From Planctomycetaceae bacterium (lineage in GTDB: Bacteria > Planctomycetota > Planctomycetia > Pirellulales > Thermoguttaceae): 7,761 nucleotides of DNA. The DNA lies in NCBI GenBank assembly GCA_009776995.1, contig WRMR01000226.1, positions 1-7,761 of the forward strand. The letters run 5' to 3'. Positions within the stretch are counted from its first letter, which is position 1. Each line of letters starts with the position of its first letter. Positions 1-5,720 of this stretch are shown one piece after another. Both the position numbers and the translations under genes were made by a program. The notes below the pieces were generated by a model that was not told where the DNA came from, ran no database searches, and saw only the letters and a list, made by a program, of their open reading frames with translations.

Positions 1-227
1 CGATTCGCAACATCCGCAAATACGGCCGCAAAGGCTGGAAACAGCGCATCGGATACCACCGCCGCTCGCTCGCGGAAACCGCGATGTTCCGAATGAAAAC
101 GTGTTTCGGTGCCCATTTGAAAAACCGGTTGCTACCCAATCAAAAAACCGAAGCAAAAATAAGATGCAAAATACTAAACCACTTCACAAAACTCGGACTG
201 CCAGAATATTACGCAAAAAATCATTAG
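1..227 (+). CDS. IS5-family (IS903-group-like) transposase, C-terminal fragment, 5' end outside window
   Basis: The plus frame starting at base 3 reads about 74 residues and stops at TAG (225-227). It is open to the left edge, so the gene starts outside the window. The order of motifs (GRKGWKQRIGYHRRSLAETA, then ENQKTEA-like LLPNQKTEAKIRCKILNHF, then TKLGLPEYY) is that of the C-terminal part of IS5-family DDE transposases, whose last catalytic Glu lies in the YHRRS-x-x-E segment; here that is the Glu of SLAET. The IS903 group shows the same YHRRS-x-x-ET and 'LN-x-FT-x-LG-x-P' tail. The protein would cut and join the element's ends. Whether the rest of the gene is intact cannot be seen. The family call is firm; the IS903-group assignment rests on this tail and on the inverted end next to it. 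Confidence 0.85.
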   Translation, partial: IRNIRKYGRKGWKQRIGYHRRSLAETAMFRMKTCFGAHLKNRLLPNQKTEAKIRCKILNHFTKLGLPEYYAKNH

Positions 228-238
228 TCAACAACGCC
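223..238 (-). repeat. Putative terminal inverted repeat (right end) of the IS5-family element
   Basis: Read from 238 inward the sequence is GGCGTTGTTGACTAAT. It overlaps the transposase stop codon, a compact arrangement seen in small IS5-family elements. The matching left end lies outside the window, so the repeat is inferred from similarity to IS903-type ends and from the break in the GH116 reading frame at the same place. Confidence 0.6.
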
Positions 239-1366
239 ACGACAAGGCATCGTGTCCATGACCGCGCAGGAGGAAAAACTTTCGTTAATGAGAATCAAAC
301 CTTCATCCCCCCACCAGTCGTCCGGCCGCGTTTTGGCAAGCCAAACGGCATTTTTCACCAAAGCGTAAGGTGCGGTGACAAGGGTTTCCTTGAGCCAGTC
401 GGGGTACTCGGAACCGTAAATCACGTCCTGAGCCGCCAATATCCGCCGAAGCCACGATTCCCTCTTTTTCAGGGAATACCCGACCACCGCTTTGGAGTTT
501 TCAAAACGCTCCGCATAATAATTTTTTTCAACACGGCCTGATCCCTCGCGAAGATACGGTTGATTCCAGGCAAGAATAAATCGTGCCGTAGAAGAAGCCC
601 CCGGAGCGATCTCGCGTTCGACAAACGCGGTCCCTTTTTCCGTTGCGCCGTTTTCCGCCCCGAGTGCGTAGGTGTGAAGAACCCATTCGGGCATTCCTTC
701 AATGGGACGATGCGTCGTTTGAAAGACAGCCCAATTTCCTTCCCTGTAATCTTCGATTTCACCAATGGGAAAACCGTCCGGAGCAAAAATCAGCTTCATT
801 TTTTGCGTTTTTTCCGATTCGTTCTTTAAGACAATCTCGAAAAATGCAACCGGTGTATTACTTGTGGCGGCGTCACCGGGAATAAAAGGGCTGAAAGCGC
901 GACATTGGGCACTGATCGGACGATCCAGCGTCATTTTCATGTCCACGACGGGATAGTGTCCGAAATAATCGATGGATCGGACATTTCCCGGCTGAGTGAT
1001 GTTGCCGTCGGCGTCGCGTTTCGGTGTGGCCAGCGTAAGCCGTTCACCCTCCGTCTCAAGGAAGAAAAACGGAGTGCCGAAATACATCGGGGAGGGCAAA
1101 CGGTTCATAATCGAAATCTTGCCGAGCCGCCCATCGGTATCGACACAAAAGTAACCGGTTCCCAACCCGCAGAGCGGCATGCCTCCATGTTCCAGTACGC
1201 CGTCGGGATAAACCGTTCCGCAAGCTTGATTTTTCAATCCTTCCACCTGAAATGATTGCAACGTCTTGGGATTGGCTGTGGCATCAAAGTACCCCCAAGC
1301 CGGATTCAGGGAAATGAAAGATAATCCGATCAGGAGAAATGTACAAGTGGATGATGCGTTTGTCAT
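224..1366 (-). pseudogene. GH116-like glycoside hydrolase, truncated after the N-terminal domain
   Basis: The 380-residue frame starts with a Sec-type signal peptide (MTNASSTCTFLLIGLSFISL, cleavage probably near AWG, residue 25). Residues ~55-300 match the GH116 N-terminal beta-sandwich domain: GGMPLCGLGTGYF plus DTDGRLG (61-82), YFGHYPVVDM (134-143), AFSPFIPGD (157-165) and TPVAFFEIVLKN (171-182). Residues ~320-376 enter the all-alpha catalytic domain (YPDWLKETLV, WWGDEGLILINESF). Family members are ~800 residues or more, so over half is missing, including the acid/base region. The last four residues and the TAA (226-224) come from the IS5 element. Known members are beta-glucosidases/glucosylceramidases or xylosidases; substrate here is unknown. 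A weak AGAAG precedes the ATG. A secreted but inactive product is the likely outcome. It was the third gene of the DUF1559-lipoprotein operon. Confidence 0.85.
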
Positions 1367-1382
1367 GGTATGCTTCTATGAT

Positions 1383-1399
1383 TACTCAAACTGTAAACA
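1383..1399 (+). repeat. Left terminal inverted repeat of the MITE-like element
   Basis: Sequence TACTCAAACTGTAAACA; it pairs with 1605-1621 in inverted orientation at 16 of 17 positions (the mismatch is base 1395). It lies 16 bp upstream of the GH116 start codon and directly inside a TGAT copy. Confidence 0.8.
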
Positions 1400-1457
1400 A
1401 TCAAATCGGAAATTGACGAGCAAGTGGAGGTGTTTCACGTGATTTCAGGTGGATTTC

Positions 1458-1496
1458 CCGTTACTAAGGGGGTTTCATCTTCCCTTAGCAGCACGG
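1458..1496. repeat. Hairpin inside the MITE-like element (CTAAGGG/CCCTTAG)
   Basis: CTAAGGG (1464-1470) pairs with CCCTTAG (1482-1488) across an 11-nt loop. After a small internal bulge an outer CCGT/ACGG pair (1458-1461 with 1493-1496) extends the stem. No T-run follows on either strand, so it is not a classic intrinsic terminator. In a transcript from the lipoprotein gene into GH116 it would form in the RNA between them. Confidence 0.55.
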
Positions 1497-1555
1497 TAAA
1501 ACTTCCCCCATCAACTCCGACTCTCCTTTGTTCAATAATTTCCGTTTTTATTCAT

Positions 1556-1586
1556 ACATAACATATTAGCAATAATAATGTTATGT
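1556..1586. repeat. AT-rich hairpin inside the MITE-like element (ACATAACAT/ATGTTATGT)
   Basis: A perfect 9-bp inverted repeat, ACATAACAT (1556-1564) and ATGTTATGT (1578-1586), with a 13-nt loop. It lies 39 bp downstream of the lipoprotein stop. Only one C-G pair is present per half-turn, so the stem is weak; a role as terminator is possible but the sequence lacks a T-run on the minus strand. Confidence 0.45.
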
Positions 1587-1604
1587 CATTTTTAAACTTT
1601 GTGC

Positions 1605-1621
1605 TGTTGACAGTTTGAGTA
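1605..1621 (-). repeat. Right terminal inverted repeat of the MITE-like element
   Basis: On the minus strand this reads TACTCAAACTGTCAACA. Its outer edge is 3 bp from the lipoprotein stop codon (1627-1625), and the following TGAT supplies the first T of that tta triplet, so the insertion kept the stop codon intact. Confidence 0.8.
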
Positions 1622-1624
1622 TGA

Positions 1625-2146
1625 TTAATTTTGCAAATCAATTTGGATGTTCATGTCACCTTTTTTGCCGATTTCGATTTCCAGATCGGTTGTTTCCGCT
1701 TCGGCATACTTTCCCGGCAACAGGTGTTTTCGAGTTGCTTTTTCCCGAGCAATCGCCTCAGCGGGGGAAAGATTTTGTGGGGAGGGGGATACAGGCGGTG
1801 CACTGCCGCGAATGGCCGCCCATTGTTCTTCGGTCGGGTGAGAATTGTTTGATGTTTCAAACTTTCTGACAACAATTTTGTACTTGCCTGGCGCGAGACC
1901 GTCTTGTGGCTGAAGAGTTGTCATAATGAAACGGCCTCGTTCATCGGTTGTGGCATACGCACCCCGGTGTTCAGGGGTAACCGTATCCGGCACAAAGGTT
2001 ACCGTGGCATTGGAAATCGGCTGACCGTCATAGGTTATGATACCCTTTGCCGGAACAAGCCCTTTTAAGTGTCCGCTCTTTTCACAACCAGCGAGCGGAA
2101 TGCCAGTGGCCATAAGAAGAATCAGGATGTTCTTTATCGTTTTCAT
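1625..2146 (-). CDS. Lipoprotein with a carboxypeptidase-regulatory-like (transthyretin-type) domain
   Basis: From the ATG at 2146 the protein is 173 residues and begins MKTIKNILILLMATGIPLAG-C: a lipoprotein signal with lipobox LAGC, Cys21 being the lipidated residue. I prefer this start over the ATG at 2170 because it puts the Lys-rich n-region directly before the hydrophobic stretch; neither start has a good ribosome site. A single beta-sandwich domain follows: GIITYDGQPISNATVTFVPD, then ATTDERGRF, then PGKYKIVV, closing with a LPGKYAEAETTDLEIEI segment. This pattern is common in small planctomycete lipoproteins encoded beside DUF1559 genes; their role is unknown, with anchoring or binding at the cell envelope a guess. 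It lies 118 bp behind the DUF1559 gene in the same direction and has lost that operon's upstream promoter region. Confidence 0.85.
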   Translation of the reverse strand: MKTIKNILILLMATGIPLAGCEKSGHLKGLVPAKGIITYDGQPISNATVTFVPDTVTPEHRGAYATTDERGRFIMTTLQPQDGLAPGKYKIVVRKFETSNNSHPTEEQWAAIRGSAPPVSPSPQNLSPAEAIAREKATRKHLLPGKYAEAETTDLEIEIGKKGDMNIQIDLQN

Positions 2147-2264
2147 AGATATTTGCGTACTGAAAATCATCGAATAAAATCAGGTCTTTGTCAGGCTATG
2201 CAAAACTGTTCCGAATTATTCCCAAATTTACCATTTGCGCTTCCATGCCATTTTCTTGCGAGAT

Positions 2265-3209
2265 TTAGGGAACCCCTGCGGTTTCTCCGCCGCCAATGGA
2301 ACCCAGTGCTCCCCAGACTCCATACGGCGTCGGTTTGTTGTAAAATACCGGAGGAGTGCTGGTCAACCCACAAAAAATCGTTTCAGAAATGAAGCATACT
2401 GAACCATCTCCCAATGCCGCATTCACTCCGCCGGTATGGTAGCTCGAAGCGGAAATAAATGAAAGAAACGTATCGGATGCGGCACCTGAACATGAAGAGG
2501 AATTCGGAGGCAGGATCGCACTGAAATTCGCATAAAATGTTGTCGAATCGCCTGCACGGATACCTATGGACTGGGACATGGAACCTCCGGCAGCAACAAC
2601 TTTAGCCGAATCGTAAAGCCGGCCTTGCCCCTTCAGATTGGCACAACTCGAAGGATCTCCGTCCACATACGAACGATTGCCTGCCATGACAATTCCCCCT
2701 TTCAATGTGAGATCGGCCATTCCGTGATTGACAGAACCGACACAGGCTTCACTTAAAAAGAGTGTATTGCTCATTCCATCGAGAATTTTGGAAATCCGAA
2801 CATAAGCCGCCCCGACTCCGTTATTTGCGGAAACCGGTTCGAAAGGAGTACGAAACGTTGCCCAACCCCAGTACCTCGGGCAGTCTCCCATAGAGAAGGC
2901 ATAATTGTTTTTCGTTGCGATGAGACCGTGATCTCCCGTGTCGCCGGATGTAAAATTACTCTCATTGCCGTCCGAGGGACAAAGTAAAATGGAAATCTCG
3001 CCACGCAAAGCTTGACACGGTATCTTTCCGTCGTTCGGGTCTGGTGCCGAAAAATTCAAACGATTCACAATCGAGTCATAGCGTGCCTGCTGTTCCAAAA
3101 ATGGAAAAACCGGCGGATAAATTCCGATACGTCCTTCAGGTAATTCGATCATGGAAGGCATCGCATTGAAAACATCGTGATAGGATTCGTAAATAATTAA
3201 CCTGTCCAT
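2265..3209 (-). pseudogene. DUF1559-family (pilin-like, H-X9-DG) protein, 5' end lost to the ISAzo13-family element
   Basis: The frame holds the body of a DUF1559 protein: YHDVFNAMPS at residues 10-19, a central region with ILLCPSDGNES and ISKILDGMSNTLFLSEA, and HTGGVNAALGDGSV at 258-271, the H-X9-DG motif, followed by the Gly-rich tail PYGVWGALGSIGGGE. Family members start with a type IV pilin-like N-terminus (FTLVELLVVIAIIG-type helix, about 50 residues) that is completely absent here. The first nine residues (MDRLIIYES) are encoded by the inverted end of the adjoining IS; host sequence starts at 3182. There is no ribosome site before that ATG, so translation is doubtful. These proteins are abundant in planctomycetes and probably exported and processed like pseudopilins; their role is not established. 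Confidence 0.88.
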
Positions 3210-3215
3210 TTATAC
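3183..3215 (+). repeat. Left terminal inverted repeat of the ISAzo13-family element
   Basis: Matches 4451-4487 in inverted orientation with five substitutions and a single 4-bp gap; the conserved blocks are TCGTAAATAA and TAACCTGT. On the minus strand it supplies the false ATG and first nine codons of the truncated DUF1559 frame. Confidence 0.85.
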
Positions 3216-3225
3216 GAAACTTTGT

Positions 3226-3245
3226 TATGATTTTTTTCATGGAGG
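3226..3245 (+). promoter_or_regulatory. Possible -10 box and ribosome binding site of the ISAzo13-family transposase
   Basis: TATGAT at 3226-3231 matches the sigma-70 -10 consensus in five of six positions; the hexamer 17 bp upstream (TGTCCA, in the inverted end) is a poor -35. GGAGG at 3241-3245 is a clear Shine-Dalgarno sequence 9 nt before the ATG at 3255 and fixes that start. Confidence 0.4.
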
Positions 3246-3254
3246 AACTCACTC

Positions 3255-4460
3255 ATGGAAGGACTCCTTGCACTCAAATTTGCCGTGTTGCATGCCGAAT
3301 TGAACGAACGTCAACGTCGGCTTTGGGCTGCCGGCGAAGCGATGTGTCTGGGACGTGGCGGCGTTTCGCTTGTCAGTCGTGCGACGGGGTTGTCGCGTAC
3401 AACGCTTCCCCTCGGCCTTTGCGAGTTGGAAAGCGGCGATCCCCTGACAGGGCATCGCGTTCGACGCGAAGGCGGGGGACGGAAAAAAGTCAAAGACACT
3501 CAACCGACGCTCGTTGACACGCTTGACGGCATGGTGGAACCGACGGCCAAAGGCGACCCTGAATCGCCGTTGCGATGGACTGTCCATAGTACCCGGCACC
3601 TCGCCACGGCATTGCAGGCAGGTGGGTTTTCCATTTCGCATACGCAGGTTCACAAGCTGTTGTCGGAAACGGGTTATCAACTCGCCGCCAATCGCAAGTC
3701 GCTCGAAGGCGGAACGAATCCCGACCGCAACACGCAGTTCGAGTTCATCAACGCACAAGCCGCAGAATTTTTGAAACAGGGTTGTCCTGTGATTTCGGTC
3801 GATGCCAAAAAGAAGGAATTGATCGGGAATGACCGGCAAAACGGAAGGGTTTGGCGTCCGAAAGGCGAGCCGGAGTTGGTCAAGGTTTACGACTTCATCG
3901 ACAAGAATCTCGGCAAGGCGACGCCTTATGGTGTTTAGGATTTGAGCAAAAATGTCGGTTGGGTGAACGTTGGTATCGACCATGACACTGCGGAATTTGC
4001 GGGGGAATCGATTCGACGCTGGGACAACCATTTGGGCAAGGAGCTTTATCCAAACGCAAAAGACCTTTTCATCACGGCGGACGGCGGTGGCAGCAATGGA
4101 AGTCGCAACCGCCTTTGGAAATTTTGCTTGCAGGAATTTGCCGATGAAAGTGGTTTGACGATCCATGTCAGTCATTTTCCTCCCGGTACGAGCAAATGGA
4201 ACAAGATTGAGCATCGGCTGTTCAATCACATTTCGATGAACTGGAAGGGACAACCGCTGACAAGTCTGGATGTCATCATCCATTTGATCGGTCATACAAC
4301 GAGTAGCACGGGCTTGAAAGTTTACGCGATGGAAGACCACAATACCTACCAGACAAAACGCAAAATCAACAACGAACAACTTGACTCCCTGAACATCGTT
4401 CGCAATGATCTTTTGGGAAAATGGAACTATAAAATTTCACCAAGAAATATGCATAATTGA
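3255..4460 (+). pseudogene. ISAzo13-family transposase, full length but interrupted by an in-frame TAG
   Basis: One reading frame runs from ATG 3255 to TGA 4458-4460 and is broken only by TAG at 3936-3938 (codon 228); no frameshift is needed. Residues ~33-60 form a helix-turn-helix (GGVSLVSRATGLSRTT). The catalytic triad can be placed at D183 (VISVDAKKKELIG), D276 (FITADGGGSNG) and E319 (PPGTSKWNKIEHRLF). The stop falls between the two Asp residues in ATPYGV-stop-DL, where family members as I recall have Tyr (PYGVYDL); TAC or TAT to TAG is one substitution. The 227-residue product would lack two catalytic residues and be inactive unless TAG is read through. A GGAGG site 9 nt upstream supports the start. 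The start of the distal half at TTG 3942 has no visible ribosome site. Confidence 0.9.
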
Positions 4461-4487
4461 ACAGGTTATTTATTTATTTACGAGTCC
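4451..4487 (-). repeat. Right terminal inverted repeat of the ISAzo13-family element
   Basis: Read inward from 4487 it begins GGACTCGTAAATAAATAAAT and continues with AACCTGT. It is 4 bp longer than the left end because of a short AAAT-type tandem run. The transposase stop codon (4458-4460) lies inside the repeat. Confidence 0.85.
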
Positions 4488-4505
4488 TTTGTCATAGGTT
4501 TTATT

Positions 4506-5144
4506 GTGGGTCTTGCTATTGCTCAAGACCCGAATCTGAGACCTCTTGAAGCTCTTTTTAACTTAACGAACAATGCCGTATCATCGTTCTTGGGGCTGGG
4601 GCTTAGCCTTTGTGCTCTGGAATTGATTCGAACGGGAAAGACTTCTTTGGCAACCGGTTTTTCAGTTCTGACGAAATTTTTATCACTGATAGGTTTTTGG
4701 CTTTTATTGGGATTGCTGGCGTTGGGTGTCATTGGCGTCCCTGTTGGAGTCATTGCTCTCATCGGGTGGGCCATTGAGTCCGCCGGCGGTGATGGTGTGG
4801 GGTTGGTTGTCGGCTTCGCCCTGGGTATCCCTTGGTTGGTCATTGTGGGCATTGTCTTCAGCTACCGATTGGCGTTCTACGGACCTTTGCTCATTGTCGA
4901 TCGGGAAGTTTCGATACTTCAAGCTTTTTCTCTGTCCTGGGCCATGACAAAACGAAACACTCTGACGTTACTCTGTATCTTTTTGGTGTTTGGGTTAGGA
5001 GCAATCATTGGAACTTGTTGTACTCTGGGCTTAGGCTACTTTGTGGTTGTTCCATTCGTCATCTGCCTGACACCAATGTGCTACCATATTATGTGGGAAC
5101 AATATTCTGCGAAAACAGCCCACCAGGATGTGACGGAGTGGTAA
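4506..5144 (+). CDS. Multi-pass membrane protein (DUF975/GPDPase_memb-like), N-terminally truncated by the IS
   Basis: The 212-residue frame is dominated by hydrophobic segments: roughly 27-44, 57-90 (two passes, Gly/Val-rich), 96-130 and 152-195. The stretch FYGPLLIVDREVSILQAFSLSWAMTKRNTLTLL (amphipathic helix, then 'S-W-x-x-T-K-x-N' and a final pair of helices) resembles planctomycete membrane proteins loosely tied to the DUF975 or glycerophosphodiesterase-membrane families; function unknown. The frame stays open upstream through host bases 4488-4505 (FVIGFI, also membrane-like) into the IS end, so GTG 4506 is probably an internal codon and the first cytoplasmic part and helix are missing. 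No ribosome site precedes the GTG. It stops 5 bp before yqgE, so both probably shared a transcript whose promoter has been lost or replaced. Confidence 0.7.
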   Translation: MGLAIAQDPNLRPLEALFNLTNNAVSSFLGLGLSLCALELIRTGKTSLATGFSVLTKFLSLIGFWLLLGLLALGVIGVPVGVIALIGWAIESAGGDGVGLVVGFALGIPWLVIVGIVFSYRLAFYGPLLIVDREVSILQAFSLSWAMTKRNTLTLLCIFLVFGLGAIIGTCCTLGLGYFVVVPFVICLTPMCYHIMWEQYSAKTAHQDVTEW

Positions 5145-5149
5145 ACACC

Positions 5150-5701
5150 ATGAGTAACCTGACCGGACAGATTTTGATTGCCACGCCGGGGTTGGTTGAC
5201 CCGAACTTTCGCCAGACCGTCGTGCTCATGGTGCAGGACACCGGCGAAGGGGCCATCGGGCTGATCCTCAACCGCCCGTCGGACAAGTCGGTCAAGCATC
5301 TTTGGGAGTCGGTTTTTCACACCGACATTGCCACCGACCAGCCGCTTAACCTGGGCGGACCGGTGTTCGGACCGCTCATGATGCTACACACGCGGCACGA
5401 ACTGGCCGACCTGGAAATCGGCGGCGGACTGTATTTTTCGACGCAAAAAGACTACATCGAACAGGTCGTCAACGGCAACGTGCAGCCGTACAAGCTGTTT
5501 CTTGGCCATTCCGGTTGGGGCGAAGGCCAATTGCGTTCCGAAATCAACCAGGGAGCCTGGCTGTACCTGCCCGCGCACCGCGAACTGGCGTTCAGCGACG
5601 ACACCGAACTTTGGCAAAAACTTCTGCAACACGCCGGGCAACTTTCGTTGCTCCGCGTTCTCAACACGGACAAACTGCCCACCGACCCGACGGTGAATTG
5701 A
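5150..5701 (+). CDS. yqgE: YqgE/AlgH family protein (UPF0301, DUF179)
   Basis: The 183-residue protein starts at ATG 5150 with GGAG at 5135-5138 as ribosome site. The same frame is open far upstream, but those residues are the shadow of the membrane gene, and GQILIATPGLVDPNFRQTVV at residues 6-25 is the usual beginning of the family. Further hallmarks are GAIGLILNRP (34-43), LGGPVFGPL and the block LFLGHSGWGEGQLRSEINQG followed by AWLYLPA. Length is normal for the family (180-190). It is a small soluble cytoplasmic protein of unsettled function; the AlgH name comes from an alginate regulator assignment in Pseudomonas. It looks intact. Being 5 bp behind a beheaded gene next to an IS, its expression may now depend on a new promoter. 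Confidence 0.93.
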   Translation: MSNLTGQILIATPGLVDPNFRQTVVLMVQDTGEGAIGLILNRPSDKSVKHLWESVFHTDIATDQPLNLGGPVFGPLMMLHTRHELADLEIGGGLYFSTQKDYIEQVVNGNVQPYKLFLGHSGWGEGQLRSEINQGAWLYLPAHRELAFSDDTELWQKLLQHAGQLSLLRVLNTDKLPTDPTVN

Positions 5702-5720
5702 GGTAACCGTTCGCGTCAAC

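Larger units (their letters stand above)
1..238 (+). mobile_element. Right end of an IS5-family element inserted in the GH116 gene
   Basis: The partial transposase is followed within 11 bp of its stop by a sequence that, read inward, begins GGCGTTGTTGACTAAT. That resembles the IS903-type end I recall (GGCTTTGTTGAATAAATC). I therefore place the element's right edge at 238. Independent support comes from the opposite strand: GH116-like protein similarity continues up to about codon 376 (bases 239-241) and then changes to four unrelated residues and a stop, exactly at the predicted edge. IS903-group elements usually duplicate 9 bp of target, which would make bases 239-247 the right copy; the left copy is outside the window. 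Confidence 0.75.
1383..1621. mobile_element. 239-bp MITE-like non-coding element between the lipoprotein and GH116 genes
   Basis: The segment begins TACTCAAACTGTAAACA and ends with the reverse complement of TACTCAAACTGTCAACA: inverted ends of 17 bp with one mismatch, the first 12 bp perfect. Both sides carry TGAT directly outside (1379-1382 and 1622-1625), a 4-bp target duplication. There is no coding frame of useful length inside and no transposase, so it would have to be moved by an enzyme made elsewhere. Deleting the element and one TGAT restores a 15-bp gap between the lipoprotein TAA and the GH116 ATG. The interior has two further hairpins. I cannot assign a parent family; the TA just inside the TGAT also permits a TA-duplicating (IS630/Tc1-type) reading. 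Confidence 0.75.
3183..4487 (+). mobile_element. ISAzo13-family insertion sequence, 1305 bp, both ends present
   Basis: Both ends are visible. The left starts GGATTCGTAAATAATTAACC, the right, read inward, starts GGACTCGTAAATAAATAAAT and then rejoins the left repeat with AACCTGT. Between them is one transposase frame of 402 codons, the usual size for the family. Flanking trinucleotides differ (ATA left, TTT right), so no target duplication is seen. The gene to the left (DUF1559) and the gene to the right (membrane protein) are unrelated and both lack their 5' ends right at the IS edges. The copy therefore probably marks a recombination or deletion junction. Confidence 0.85.

Noticed and set aside
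101..541. Plus-strand frame of 146 residues at the left end
   Set aside because: Wrong frame for the transposase tail (which reads from base 3) and then antisense to GH116.
1607..1612. TTGACA on the plus strand as a promoter -35 box
   Set aside because: It is part of the right inverted end of the MITE-like element, has no -10 partner at 16-18 bp, and would transcribe antisense to the lipoprotein.
3249..4379. Long minus-strand frame of 376 residues across the ISAzo13-family transposase
   Set aside because: It is the antisense shadow of the transposase in the matching codon register; it has no recognisable domain or ribosome site, and the plus strand carries catalytic motifs and inverted ends.
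239..4487. Composite transposon bounded by the two insertion sequences
   Set aside because: The two elements belong to different families (IS5 and ISAzo13) with unrelated ends, so they cannot move the intervening DNA as one unit.
4457..4505. Outward promoter from the right IS end driving the membrane protein and yqgE
   Set aside because: TTGAAC (4457-4462) and TTGTCA (4489-4494) resemble -35 boxes, but neither has an acceptable -10 at the right distance, so I do not call a promoter.
4832..5149. Upstream extension of yqgE by 106 residues
   Set aside because: The added residues overlap the membrane protein gene out of frame and are unlike the YqgE family; the family's N-terminus fits ATG 5150 with GGAG upstream.
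5702..5720. Terminator between the convergent yqgE and DUF4091 genes
   Set aside because: Only 19 bp are available and no stem followed by a T-run can be formed.
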